Below are positions 36,199 to 46,548 of a DNA stretch of 64,000 nucleotides, one piece after another. Positions within the stretch are counted from its first letter, which is position 1, and each line of letters begins with the position of its first letter. The notes under the pieces were generated by a model. It saw only the letters and a list, made by a program, of their open reading frames with translations. It had not been told where the DNA came from and did not search any database. The stretch lies in the NCBI RefSeq assembly GCF_900129225.1, contig NZ_FQUG01000004.1:94374-158373 (forward strand), in the 5' to 3' direction. Made by a program: the position numbers and the translations under genes. The DNA comes from Schwartzia succinivorans DSM 10502. Lineage in GTDB: Bacteria > Bacillota > Negativicutes > Selenomonadales > Selenomonadaceae.

Positions 36199-36987
36199 TT
36201 ATTTCTTAGTTAATCCGCCGAATCTGCGGTCACGATTTCCAAACTCACGAAGCGCCTTCACAAAGCATGCCGGTGTAAAATCAGGCCAGTTTACATCAGT
36301 GAAATAAAACTCCGCATAAGCAGTCTGCCACAGGAGAAAATTACTTAACCTCTGATCTCCGCTTGTGCGGATAACATAATCCACAGGCGGAAGCCCTGCC
36401 GTATCAAGCTCACCTTCAAGACAAGCCTCATCAATGTCTTCAGGCTTCAAATCCCCTGACAGAACTCTCCCGGAAACAGCCCTCACTGCACGAATAAGCT
36501 CGTCATGCCCACCGTAATTCATTGCAACATTAAAATGAACTCCGGTATTATCCGCAGTCTGTGCCTCTGCTTCTCGGGCCTGTTTTCTCAGGGCAGGTGA
36601 AAGCTCATCAATGCGTCCAAGAAAACGCAGCTTCACATTGTCCTCATCCATCTCGTCGATTTCCTTGGCAAGATAATCCGAGAACAGATTCATGAGAAAA
36701 TCCACCTCAGCGTGAGGCCGTTTCCAGTTCTCCGTGGAAAACGCATACACCGTAAGCGCCGGAAGCTCAAGGTCAATAGCAACCTTAAGAACCTGCTTTA
36801 GCGTATCCACCCCCGCTGTATGCCCTGCTGTCCTTATGAGGCCTTTTCCTTCCGCCCATCTGCCGTTTCCGTCCATTATTATTGCAGTATGACGCGGAAG
36901 TCTTGACCTATCTATATCATTATAAAGTGGGCTCTGCGCCGCATTTTCCCCTGTCGGCGCCTTTGACCCAAATAACTTATCCCACAT
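36199..36987 (-). CDS. uppS: Undecaprenyl (di-trans,poly-cis) diphosphate synthase
   Basis: 262 residues. The IMDGNGRWAEGKG motif holds the catalytic Asp, with AFSTENWKRP and IRTSGDQRLSNFL also present. It extends farnesyl diphosphate to undecaprenyl diphosphate, the lipid carrier of cell-wall synthesis. About 35 extra N-terminal residues precede the core. RBS AGGAG lies before the ATG. Confidence 0.95.
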   Translation of the reverse strand: MWDKLFGSKAPTGENAAQSPLYNDIDRSRLPRHTAIIMDGNGRWAEGKGLIRTAGHTAGVDTLKQVLKVAIDLELPALTVYAFSTENWKRPHAEVDFLMNLFSDYLAKEIDEMDEDNVKLRFLGRIDELSPALRKQAREAEAQTADNTGVHFNVAMNYGGHDELIRAVRAVSGRVLSGDLKPEDIDEACLEGELDTAGLPPVDYVIRTSGDQRLSNFLLWQTAYAEFYFTDVNWPDFTPACFVKALREFGNRDRRFGGLTKK

Positions 36988-37002
36988 AAAGAATAACTCC
37001 TA

Positions 37003-37037
37003 CAAAAAAATAAGCCCCTCCAAAACCCAAGAGGGGC
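37003..37037 (-). terminator. Terminator between the ferredoxin gene and uppS
   Basis: GCCCCTC and GAGGGGC pair around a short loop, with a run of T residues after it on the minus strand. It ends the ferredoxin transcript or attenuates entry into uppS. Confidence 0.75.
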
Positions 37038-37045
37038 CCTCTCCA

Positions 37046-37216
37046 TCACGGAGCGCTGATTGCAGATACCGGACATCCGGCAGCGCAAGCACCGCATTCA
37101 ACGCACTTATCCGGATCGATCACATAATGTGAATCGCCTTCTACAGGAGCACCTACAGGACATACTGCAGCGCAGGAACCGCACGAAATGCAGTCATCGT
37201 TGATTTTGTATGCCAT
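37046..37216 (-). CDS. Two-cluster [4Fe-4S] ferredoxin
   Basis: A 56-residue protein. Two CxxCxxCxxxCP clusters are complete (CISCGSCAAVCP and CVECGACAAGCP), joined by a short linker with HYVIDPDKC. This is the clostridial-type electron carrier of anaerobes. GGAGGTG precedes the ATG, and the start overlaps the end of the preceding 79-residue gene. Confidence 0.95.
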   Translation of the reverse strand: MAYKINDDCISCGSCAAVCPVGAPVEGDSHYVIDPDKCVECGACAAGCPVSAISAP

Positions 37217-37433
37217 CGTCAAACACCTCCTTTCGTTGTTTTGCAGCTGCTAAAATATGAATCAGCCCATCCTCGGGCACAGCTATCTGTCGCACAACAT
37301 ATAGGTGTGTTTCATCAACGGGAAACTTATGGTGTGTCGGTTCTGTTCTATCGACAACATAGGGTATACCGGATGCTTTAAGCAAAGCCTCCGCTTCCTC
37401 CAACAGTCTCCCAAGTACATCAATCTCTTGCAT
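37194..37433 (-). CDS. Conserved-looking hypothetical protein after frr
   Basis: 79 residues from an ATG two bases past the frr stop, with GGAAG upstream. It begins with a helix (MQEIDVLGRLLEEAEALLKASG), followed by strands YVVDRTEPTHHKF and HLYVVRQIAV. The compact helix-plus-strands form and tight overlaps with frr and the ferredoxin gene argue that it is real. I do not recognise a family. The histidines in PTHHKF are the only notable polar cluster. Confidence 0.65.
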   Translation of the reverse strand: MQEIDVLGRLLEEAEALLKASGIPYVVDRTEPTHHKFPVDETHLYVVRQIAVPEDGLIHILAAAKQRKEVFDDGIQNQR

Positions 37434-37434
37434 C

Positions 37435-38714
<1,280 letters not shown>

Positions 38715-38803
38715 TCAGACCTCCATTTTCTGAATCCATACCTTTTATTAGTATAGCACCTCTCAAACCTTGCCTGCAATGAGTTTTTATTATCATTTCC
38801 GCA

Positions 38804-38842
38804 AAAAAAAGAGAGAACACAGTACGTGTCCCCTCTCTTAAA
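38804..38842 (-). terminator. Terminator after tsf
   Basis: AAGAGAGGGGACAC pairs with GTGTTCTCTCTTT around a short loop, with T residues following on the minus strand. It lies just past the tsf stop and divides tsf from pyrH. Confidence 0.75.
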
Positions 38843-38856
38843 TATCAAATTGGAAA

Positions 38857-39729
38857 TTACTGCTTAATCTGAGACATAACCTCAGCAGCGAAATCTTCCT
38901 GTTTCTTCTCGATACCTTCACCAAGCATGAAGCGAGCGAAGCCCTTAACCTCTACATCACCGAGAACCTGCTTAATTGTCTGTTCCGGGTCCTTAACGAA
39001 GGACTGCTCAACAAGACAGACTTCCTTGTAATATTTGTTGATACGGCCATCGACCATCTTCTCAACGATTTTCTCCGGTTTGCCTTCCTCAAGAGCCTGA
39101 GCCTTGAGAACCTCACGCTCATGTGCAAGAGCAGCCGGATCAACACCTGCGCGGTCAACGCAGGACGGATTTGCTGCAGCAATCTGCATTGCAACATCCT
39201 TGCCAAGCTGAGCCTCGCCACCGGTAAGCTCAACGAGAACGCCAATCTTGCCGCCCATGTGGATATAGCTTGCAACGCGGCCTGCAGTCTCATAACGTGC
39301 AAAACGACGGATAGAAATCTTCTCACCGATTGTAGCAATCTGCTCAGTGATGAAATCAGAAACCTTCTTACCGTCCATAACACTGTCGTTCAGCGCATCA
39401 ACATCAGCCGGGTTCGTATCAGCGATGTGTTTTGCAATCTTATCAACCATTGCATGGAAATTGTCCGTATTTGCAACAAAGTCTGTTTCGCAGTTAACCT
39501 CAACAACGGAGCCAACTTTTGCATCATCGGAAACATAAGCGCCTACAACACCCTCAGCAGCAACGCGGTCTGCTTTTTTGCCGGCCTTAGCAATTCCCTT
39601 TTCACGCAGATAATCAATAGCCTTTGCCTGATCTCCGTCAGTCTCTGCAAGAGCTTTCTTGCAGTCCATCATGCCTGCGCCCGTTTTCTCGCGCAGCTCT
39701 TTAACCATAGCAGCCGTAATCTGTGCCAT
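38857..39729 (-). CDS. tsf: Elongation factor Ts
   Basis: 290 residues. The N-terminal UBA-like part ([19 protein letters not shown]) and the core with [11 protein letters not shown] and the IKQVLG helices are intact. It recycles EF-Tu by exchanging GDP. It follows rpsB as usual. Confidence 0.96.
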   Translation of the reverse strand: MAQITAAMVKELREKTGAGMMDCKKALAETDGDQAKAIDYLREKGIAKAGKKADRVAAEGVVGAYVSDDAKVGSVVEVNCETDFVANTDNFHAMVDKIAKHIADTNPADVDALNDSVMDGKKVSDFITEQIATIGEKISIRRFARYETAGRVASYIHMGGKIGVLVELTGGEAQLGKDVAMQIAAANPSCVDRAGVDPAALAHEREVLKAQALEEGKPEKIVEKMVDGRINKYYKEVCLVEQSFVKDPEQTIKQVLGDVEVKGFARFMLGEGIEKKQEDFAAEVMSQIKQ

Positions 39730-39755
39730 ATGAATAAATCCCCTTTTCTCAAAAA

Positions 39756-39786
39756 TAAAGGGTAAGGGATAAACTCCCTTACCCCT
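39756..39786 (-). terminator. Hairpin between rpsB and tsf
   Basis: GGGTAAGGGA and TCCCTTACCC make a strong stem with TTTATTTTT behind it on the minus strand. This may reduce tsf relative to rpsB. Confidence 0.7.
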
Positions 39787-39818
39787 CTTTAAACTGTACT
39801 TATTAAGTGAGTAAACGA

Positions 39819-40547
39819 TTATTCTGCAGCTTTTTCTGCTTCAGCCTCAGTCGTCTCTTCGCCCTGACCCTGGCGGCCTTCAAGAACAGCATCAGCCATA
39901 CGGCCCGTCAGCAGGCGGACAGCACGGATTGCGTCATCATTGCCCGGGATAACATAATCAATCTCGTCCGGATCGCAGTTCGTGTCAACGATAGCAACGA
40001 TAGGAATGTTGAGCTTGCGTGCCTCAGCAACAGCAATACGCTCCTTGCGCGGGTCAACGATGAAAAGAGCACCCGGAAGTTTGTTCATATCTTTGATACC
40101 GCCGAGGAACTTCTCCAGCTTCTCCATCTCATGACGGAGACCCTGAACCTCTTTCTTCGTCAGAACCTCAAACGTTCCGTCTTCTTCCATCTTCTCGAGA
40201 TCCTTAAGGCGTTTGATACGCTTCTGGATTGTCTGGAAGTTCGTCAGCATGCCGCCGAGCCAACGCTCGTTGACAAAGAACTGACCAGCCTTGATAGCTT
40301 CTTCTTTGACAGCTTCCTGAGCCTGCTTCTTCGTTCCTACGAAAAGGATAGATTTGCCGGACTCAGCAACGCTGCGTACGAAATTGTACGCCTCATCAAC
40401 CTTGCGAACTGTCTTCTGCAGGTCGATAATGTAGATACCGTTGCGCTCCGTGAAGATGTACTTTGCCATCTTCGGGTTCCAACGTCTCGTCTGATGACCG
40501 AAATGGACACCAGCCTCCAATAACTGTTTCATGGAAATCATAGCCAT
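39819..40547 (-). CDS. rpsB: 30S ribosomal protein S2
   Basis: 242 residues from the ATG at 40547, which has AGGAGGTG 9 bases upstream. [22 protein letters not shown] and the later FVGTKKQA and VDTNCDPD strands are classic. An acidic Glu-rich tail ends it. It heads the rpsB-tsf-pyrH-frr group. Confidence 0.97.
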   Translation of the reverse strand: MAMISMKQLLEAGVHFGHQTRRWNPKMAKYIFTERNGIYIIDLQKTVRKVDEAYNFVRSVAESGKSILFVGTKKQAQEAVKEEAIKAGQFFVNERWLGGMLTNFQTIQKRIKRLKDLEKMEEDGTFEVLTKKEVQGLRHEMEKLEKFLGGIKDMNKLPGALFIVDPRKERIAVAEARKLNIPIVAIVDTNCDPDEIDYVIPGNDDAIRAVRLLTGRMADAVLEGRQGQGEETTEAEAEKAAE

Positions 40548-40662
40548 GATTGGTGCACCTCCTGTTTTTTTCCTCCGCACCCCTCATCGTCTGATCAACT
40601 CTGCGAAACCGCAAAGCACAGCACAGACCTCAGAACGCGTGTGATTTATAACACCGCGAAAT

Positions 40663-40691
40663 ATTTTATCACACTTTTTACAATAAAACAA
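40663..40691 (-). promoter_or_regulatory. Promoter of rpsB
   Basis: On the minus strand TTGTTT (40686-40691) and TAAAAT (40663-40668) are 17 bases apart, with TG before the -10. Transcription would start about 110 bases before the ATG. Confidence 0.6.
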
Positions 40692-40821
40692 GCCCGAAGC
40701 ATGCATGCTGCAAACATTTTTTACCCTTTTCCATTCTTTCATCAGGACTTAATATTTCTGTTTATTTAATGAAGCTTTTAAGAATTACACAACCATTTAC
40801 ATGCAGGAATTTAAATTGCCC

Positions 40822-40849
40822 TGTCGAATTATGTAAAACAGACTATACT
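40822..40849 (+). promoter_or_regulatory. Candidate promoter of the hybrid kinase gene
   Basis: TGTCGA (40822-40827) and TATACT (40844-40849) are 16 bases apart, about 50 bases before the start codon. The -35 match is weak. Confidence 0.35.
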
Positions 40850-40901
40850 GCATTACTTATCTAAGCCCGGTCGTGAATAAAGCTGAATGGAAGTGATTTT
40901 C

Positions 40902-43900
40902 GTGCGTAAAATTTTATTCATTTTATCCACTGTTCTTTTGATTCTGCTTACAGCAGCGCAGCCGATATCCGCCGAAAAAAATTCCTCCCGGATACGTGTC
41001 GGATATTACGAAAACGGTGCCTTTCAAACAGGCGCAAATCCCGGTGACATACGGCGCGGTTATGCCTATGAATACTATAGGAAAATTTCAGAATATACGG
41101 GCTGGCGTTATGAATACGTATACGGAACCTTTACCGATTTATATAAAATGCTTTTAGACGGTCAGATTGACCTGCTGGCCGGGCTTGCAAAGACTGATAA
41201 AAGAATTGGTCTTATAGGTTACCCTGATTTCCCTATGGGCAACGAGACATATAACCTCATAAAGCACAATGGCGACGAAAGAATCACAAGTGCCTATGAA
41301 ACGCTGAACGAAAAACGTATCGGCGTATTGGACAGTGCCATCGTACAGGTGCTGAAAAAATTTTTAAACGACCATAACATCAATGCGAATCTTGTAGTAT
41401 TCAATGATTATTCAAGCATGCTCACCGCCTTTGAAAAAAACAATGTGGATGCAATGGTTGCTGAAAGCGATGGAAGCCGCGAACGACACGATACAGAGCT
41501 TCTGTATGCCTTCGGTACTTCAGACTATTACCTTTGTGTGAGCCATTCCCGCCCTGACCTGCTGGAAGATTTGAATAAAGCACAAGTGCAGCTCATGGTC
41601 GAGGAACCACATTTTATCAATTCCCTCAAAATAAAATATGATGTCGTTAACCGTAACCTTTCAGAGAAAGAAAAAAACTGGCTTGCAGAGCATGATACCC
41701 TGCGTATAGGTTATCTCAACAATTATCTTCCATACAGCGATACGACCGGCAAAGGAAAGGTTACGGGACTTATAAAGGACCTCATTCCTCAGATTCTCGG
41801 GCAGCTGGAGATTTCCGGTCTCAAGGTGACCTATAGCGGCTACGACAGCTACGACGATATGCTCATGGATTTAGGCGACGACTATATAGACGTAGCTTTT
41901 CCTGTCGGTGGAGGCCTGTTTTTTACGGAGGAAAGAGGTATTTTCCAATCAAATCCTGTTCTCCCAATAAACCCCAACCTTGTTTTTGCTGATGAAAATG
42001 CCAGCCAAAACCCCAAGAGCTTCTCGGCAAACAAGAACAATCTCATGCAATATTATTTCATAAAGACAAACTACCCCGACGCAGAAATCTACTTTTACTC
42101 CTCAATTGACGAATGTCTGAAGGCAGTCGTAGACGGAACCGTAGACTGTACCACAGTAAACGGAATAAGAGTAAATGACCTCCTCAAAAACCGCCAGTTC
42201 CGCGGGCTTTCCATAAAACCGCTAAGTGCTCTGGACTCCCGCTGCTTCGGTGTAACAATCGGCAACGAAGGACTGCTGAAGCTCCTTAACCGGGGAGTGA
42301 ATGTAATAGGACGAGACCAGATAGAACCCCTCGCCTACAAATACCTTGAGGGACTATATAAACGCAGCATGTACGATATGCTCATGGATAACATGTGGCT
42401 TGCCGGACTGGCTTTGGCAGCAATATCACTGCTGATAATAGCATTTTTCGCACGTGAATCCCGAAATGCAAAACAGCGCATAAAAGAAAAAGAAGAAGCC
42501 GGGAAGATCCTTGAAGCCAAGAACAGAGAACTTGACGAAAACAAGCAGGCACTTATAGCCTCCAACAAAAAACTCGCTGAGGCCGCCCAGAAGGAACAGG
42601 CGGCAAATGTTGCAAAATCCCAGTTTCTTTCTAACATGTCTCATGAAATCAGGACACCTATCAACGCGATAATGGGCATGAATGAAATGATCTGCCGCGA
42701 AGCCGGTGCTCCCAACATCCGTGAATATGCGGAAAACATACGCACGGCCAGCTCCAGCCTTCTCGGCATTATCAACGACATCCTTGATTTTTCAAAAATT
42801 GAGGCAGGAAAAATAGAAATTATTCCTGTGGAATATGAAATCAGCTCTCTGCTGAACGACCTTGTAAACATGGTAAAGACACGCGCCGACAAAAAAGGAC
42901 TCGCCCTCCATGTTAAGGCCTCCTCTGAGCTTCCGACACTGCTTTACGGCGACGAAATACGCCTTAAACAGGTTATAACCAACATACTGACAAACGCAGT
43001 AAAATACACGGAGGAAGGTTCAGTTACCCTCAGTATTTCCTCCGAAAAAACAGACGATAAAACTATAAGACTGAAGGTATCTGTTGAAGACACAGGAATC
43101 GGCATCAAGCCCGAAGACCTCAAAAAGCTTTACAATCCTTTCGAGCGTATTGAAGAAAAACGCAACCGCACAATTGAGGGCACAGGGCTTGGCATGAACA
43201 TCACCAAACGCCTGCTTGAGCTTATGGATAGCCATCTTGAGGTCGAAAGTGTTTACGGCAAAGGCTCCAAATTTTCCTTTACTGTGACGCAGCCGGTAAT
43301 AGACTGGACTCCTATAGGAGATTTTGAAAATGCGTTCCGCCGTGCTGTCGCCAGACAAAAAGTCTACAAAGAACGCTTTACCGCACCAAATGCAAAAGTG
43401 CTGGTCGTAGACGATACGGCAATGAATATCACAGTAATAAAGGGACTTCTTAAAACAACTCAGGTACAGCTGTCTGACGCCAACAGCGGTCGCGAAGCAT
43501 TGGCTCTGACTGATGCCACACAATTCGACATCATATTCCTCGACCACCGTATGCCGGATATGGACGGGGTAGAAACTCTCGAAGCAATACGTGCCCAGAC
43601 AAACGGGAAAAACAAAGAAACTCCCGTAATCTGTCTGACTGCCAACGCAATCTCAGGCGCAAGAGAATGGTATCTCGCACGCGGCTTCAACGACTATATC
43701 ACAAAACCTGTAGACAGCGACCACCTCGAAGCCATGCTTATAAAATACCTGCCCGAGGAGCTTGTTTCTCTTTCGGAGGATAATGAAGCAGCGGAAAACA
43801 ATGTCAAAAACAAAAACTATACAGGAAATGAAACCTTGGAGCAAATACGTTATTCAGACATTCCACTGGACATTGACGCAGGCATACAGCATTGCGGCTC

Positions 43901-44417
43901 GGCAGAGGACTATATGTCAGTACTTCGTATATTCCTGGAATCCGCCGAAGAAAAAGCTGATGAAATCCAACAGCTTTTTGAAGCGCAGGACTGGAAAAAC
44001 TACACCACGAAGGTACACGCCCTCAAAAGCTCAGCACGTATCATAGGCGCAGCAGAGCTTTCAGAACAGGCAATGCATTTGGAGGACGCAGGCAACAGGC
44101 TTCAAATCGAAGAAATCACACAAAAAACACCTGCATTGCTGGAACTCTACAGAAGCTGCAGTAAACTCCTGCCAATGCTCGAAACAGCAGACAATAACGA
44201 TGCAGATTTGCCGGAAATCGACCGTGAATCTCTGACCGAAGCCTATGAAGCGATAAAAGAGCTCGCTTCCTCCTTTGATTACAACAGTATCAAAATGATT
44301 CTGGCAGAGCTGGAAAAGACACGCGTGCCCGCTGAATTAGCTGAACGGCACAACCGGCTTGTTAACGCCGCCAAAAAACCTGACTGGGATGCATTGAAAA
44401 AAATCTTTGAAGAATAA
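40902..44417 (+). CDS. BvgS/EvgS-like hybrid sensor histidine kinase with two Venus-flytrap domains
   Basis: 1,171 residues from a GTG at 40902 (GGAAGTG eight bases upstream). A signal peptide is followed by two periplasmic solute-binding (SBP_3-like) domains, each starting with the typical strand (RIRVGYYENG at about 30; LRIGYLNNYLPY at about 265). A membrane helix lies near 505-525, then a coiled coil. The kinase core has His581 in SHEIRTPINAIMGMN and a complete ATPase domain (DTGIGI, GTGLGM). A receiver domain carries Asp881 in IIFLDHRMPDMDG, and an Hpt domain carries His1039 in HALKSSARIIGA. This is a full phosphorelay in one chain, probably sensing a small molecule. A single response regulator-like gene lies just downstream, convergent. 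Confidence 0.93.
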   Translation: MRKILFILSTVLLILLTAAQPISAEKNSSRIRVGYYENGAFQTGANPGDIRRGYAYEYYRKISEYTGWRYEYVYGTFTDLYKMLLDGQIDLLAGLAKTDKRIGLIGYPDFPMGNETYNLIKHNGDERITSAYETLNEKRIGVLDSAIVQVLKKFLNDHNINANLVVFNDYSSMLTAFEKNNVDAMVAESDGSRERHDTELLYAFGTSDYYLCVSHSRPDLLEDLNKAQVQLMVEEPHFINSLKIKYDVVNRNLSEKEKNWLAEHDTLRIGYLNNYLPYSDTTGKGKVTGLIKDLIPQILGQLEISGLKVTYSGYDSYDDMLMDLGDDYIDVAFPVGGGLFFTEERGIFQSNPVLPINPNLVFADENASQNPKSFSANKNNLMQYYFIKTNYPDAEIYFYSSIDECLKAVVDGTVDCTTVNGIRVNDLLKNRQFRGLSIKPLSALDSRCFGVTIGNEGLLKLLNRGVNVIGRDQIEPLAYKYLEGLYKRSMYDMLMDNMWLAGLALAAISLLIIAFFARESRNAKQRIKEKEEAGKILEAKNRELDENKQALIASNKKLAEAAQKEQAANVAKSQFLSNMSHEIRTPINAIMGMNEMICREAGAPNIREYAENIRTASSSLLGIINDILDFSKIEAGKIEIIPVEYEISSLLNDLVNMVKTRADKKGLALHVKASSELPTLLYGDEIRLKQVITNILTNAVKYTEEGSVTLSISSEKTDDKTIRLKVSVEDTGIGIKPEDLKKLYNPFERIEEKRNRTIEGTGLGMNITKRLLELMDSHLEVESVYGKGSKFSFTVTQPVIDWTPIGDFENAFRRAVARQKVYKERFTAPNAKVLVVDDTAMNITVIKGLLKTTQVQLSDANSGREALALTDATQFDIIFLDHRMPDMDGVETLEAIRAQTNGKNKETPVICLTANAISGAREWYLARGFNDYITKPVDSDHLEAMLIKYLPEELVSLSEDNEAAENNVKNKNYTGNETLEQIRYSDIPLDIDAGIQHCGSAEDYMSVLRIFLESAEEKADEIQQLFEAQDWKNYTTKVHALKSSARIIGAAELSEQAMHLEDAGNRLQIEEITQKTPALLELYRSCSKLLPMLETADNNDADLPEIDRESLTEAYEAIKELASSFDYNSIKMILAELEKTRVPAELAERHNRLVNAAKKPDWDALKKIFEE

Positions 44418-44420
44418 TCA

Positions 44421-44466
44421 AAAAAGAGTTGTGACAAACGCTTTCGCATCTGTCACAACTCTTTTT
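44421..44466. terminator. Bidirectional terminator between the kinase and receiver genes
   Basis: AAAAAGAGTTGTGACA and its complement form a perfect 16-bp stem with A-tract and T-tract flanks, serving both convergent genes. Confidence 0.9.
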
Positions 44467-45250
44467 ATTCACTCTGCATCTCCTGCAGCTGCTCATATTT
44501 CTTTTTCTCGAAGAAATCCGCAATGGACTTTAACAGAGCCGCCTTTTCCGTAGATTTCAGGAGATATCCGTCCGGCTTCAGTTCAAGAACCTTCATGACA
44601 CTTTCCCTGTCTCCCTTTCCTGTTAAAAAGATGACAGGAATCGAATCTACATTTGTCTCATTTCGAATCATTTCCAATACCTGAGGGCCGCTTGTCACCG
44701 GCATCTCATAATCCAGCAGGATGAGATCAGGTTTATTCTCAGCAAGGTACATCAACGCCTGTGCGCCGGAATTTACGATAGTTACGCGATAGGTAACGGA
44801 CAGCCATTCATTGATTGTTTTCAGGAAGACATTATCATCATCCACAAGCAAAATACTTTTCCTTCGTGAGCTTTCATCATTGACACGTACCAGACGGTCA
44901 AGTCCGTCAATCAGTTTATTAACATCAAACGGACGCTCAAACCTGGCCGCAGTAAGTCTCGCAGGAATTGTCGCACTCACCGTTGCAAGCTCGTCAGGAT
45001 TGCCTATAAGAACAAGAAGCTTGTCCTCCGCAACACAGAGATCCTTCAGATAAACAAGGAGCTCAGCAGCATCAGACACGAAGCTGCCCAAGTAAAAAAT
45101 CAACACATCTGCCTCTTTGCGTTTTGCGCTCACCGAGGCTACCGTAGCATCTGCAGGCAAAACCTCATAGCCTGCCTCCTCCAGATTTTTTTGCACCGCA
45201 TTAACCAAAAACGGGGAACCATTTCGTATCAATATAGCTTTCTTTTCCAT
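44465..45250 (-). CDS. Response regulator with pseudo-receiver and receiver domains
   Basis: 261 residues from the ATG at 45250 (GGAAGGGG upstream). Residues about 1-125 have the receiver fold pattern but lack the acidic pocket and phospho-Asp (LIRNG and LIFYLGS in place of the usual residues) while keeping the RPFD loop. Residues 130-250 are a canonical receiver with LLVDDDN, phospho-Asp in LILLDYEMP, FLTGK and YLLKS. No DNA-binding output domain is present. It may accept phosphate from the nearby hybrid kinase or act as an adaptor; that pairing is inferred from position. Confidence 0.85.
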   Translation of the reverse strand: MEKKAILIRNGSPFLVNAVQKNLEEAGYEVLPADATVASVSAKRKEADVLIFYLGSFVSDAAELLVYLKDLCVAEDKLLVLIGNPDELATVSATIPARLTAARFERPFDVNKLIDGLDRLVRVNDESSRRKSILLVDDDNVFLKTINEWLSVTYRVTIVNSGAQALMYLAENKPDLILLDYEMPVTSGPQVLEMIRNETNVDSIPVIFLTGKGDRESVMKVLELKPDGYLLKSTEKAALLKSIADFFEKKKYEQLQEMQSE

Positions 45251-45476
45251 AACCGGCCCCTTCCTGCCACGGCAATACATTCTCTACCCGTAGTCTATTA
45301 CCTTAATTTTACCAAATTTTTTGTCAAATTCAACACAAAAGTGTCCACACAATTTACCCCTAGGGCTTTATTTTACAGCATTTCCATCAGTTTTCTATTA
45401 ACCCCTTTTCATCTTGCGCTTCCACCGTGATAGCGATATGATTACATTGATATATTCAAAGGGGAAGTGAACAAAT

Positions 45477-46460
45477 TTGAACGATTCCTTTGTCCTCACC
45501 AACAATGAAAATATTGAAGAAAATGACGGACTTTCCTTAAAAAGCAAACGCCGCCTCAGAAACGCAAAGGCGGCAAATACAATAAAAGCATATAACTCCG
45601 ACTGGCGTGATTTCGTTGACTGGTGTGCCTACAATAAAGTCGAGGCTCTGCCAGCACTTCCTGAAACCATCGTCAACTATGTAAACGATTTGGCAGACAA
45701 CGCAAAAGCCAACACCGTTGCGCGACGTATCACAGCGATTTCCGAGAACCATATCGCCGCTGGCTACTCCCGTGAAAACAACCCGGCGAAAAGTGCGCTC
45801 GTCCGCGCCGCGATAGCCTCAATACGTCGCGAGAAGGGAACCTTTCAGCACGGAAAAGCTCCTATACTTCTTGAAACAATACACCTTCTTGCAGGCTGCT
45901 TTGAAAACATTGACGACCTTGCCCGGCTTCGTGACCGTGCACTCCTTTTCCTCGGATTCGCAGGCGCGTTCCGACGTTCGGAGCTGGTAAACGTACAGAT
46001 TGAAGATCTTACCTTCACTCCCCAGGGACTCATTGTTTTCATCCCCCGTGCAAAGGGGGACCAGCTGGGAAAAGGAAGTACCATAGCTATCCCCTATGCC
46101 CCCGACAAAAGCATATGCGCGGTCCGTGCTGTACAGGAATGGATTCAGTCCGCAGGACTTAAGGAAGGCCCCCTGTTCCGTCCCTTCAAAAAAAACCACG
46201 AGCTTCGTGATATACAGATGTCCGACAAATCCGTGGCGTTGATTGTAAAAAAATACATTGCTGCCGCAGGACTCAACCCAAAAGATTTTGCGGGGCACAG
46301 CCTGCGCCGTGGATTCGCTACCAGCGCCGCACAGCATGATGTAGACGCCCTCTCCATCATGCGTCAGACACGTCATAAATCCGAAAAAATGGTTCACCGC
46401 TATATAGAACAGGGAAATATATTCAAAGAAAACCCTCTGAACCGCATGTTCGACAAATAA
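45477..46460 (+). CDS. Tyrosine recombinase/integrase family protein
   Basis: 327 residues from a TTG (AAGGGGAAGTG upstream). The N-terminal SAM-like core-binding domain (KAANTIKAYNSDWRDFVDWC) is followed by the catalytic domain with Arg in GAFRRSEL, HSLRRG, the His of TRHKS and the nucleophile Tyr in MVHRYIEQG. All catalytic residues are there, so it may be active. It is alone between a response regulator and a PP-loop gene, with no phage or plasmid genes next to it. It could be the last gene of a lost element or a site-specific inverting enzyme. Confidence 0.9.
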   Translation: MNDSFVLTNNENIEENDGLSLKSKRRLRNAKAANTIKAYNSDWRDFVDWCAYNKVEALPALPETIVNYVNDLADNAKANTVARRITAISENHIAAGYSRENNPAKSALVRAAIASIRREKGTFQHGKAPILLETIHLLAGCFENIDDLARLRDRALLFLGFAGAFRRSELVNVQIEDLTFTPQGLIVFIPRAKGDQLGKGSTIAIPYAPDKSICAVRAVQEWIQSAGLKEGPLFRPFKKNHELRDIQMSDKSVALIVKKYIAAAGLNPKDFAGHSLRRGFATSAAQHDVDALSIMRQTRHKSEKMVHRYIEQGNIFKENPLNRMFDK

Positions 46461-46461
46461 A

Positions 46462-46500
46462 ATCAGCCCAATGGGATTCAAAAAATCACATTGGGCTGTA
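46462..46500 (+). terminator. Terminator after the recombinase gene
   Basis: CAGCCCAATG pairs with CATTGGGCTG (about 13-base loop) right after the stop codon. The T-run following it is short (GTACTT). Confidence 0.6.
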
Positions 46501-46548
46501 CTTAACTCTTTTATAATATAACCATTCTTGTTTAGGAAGTGTTTTTAT

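Larger units (their letters stand above)
40548..40901. other. Divergent regulatory gap between rpsB and the hybrid kinase
   Basis: About 350 bases hold the rpsB leader (roughly 110 bases, with a small TGCGG-TTTC-GCA-type hairpin that could be a feedback site), the rpsB promoter, and a weaker plus-strand promoter candidate. No gene is seen in it. Confidence 0.5.
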
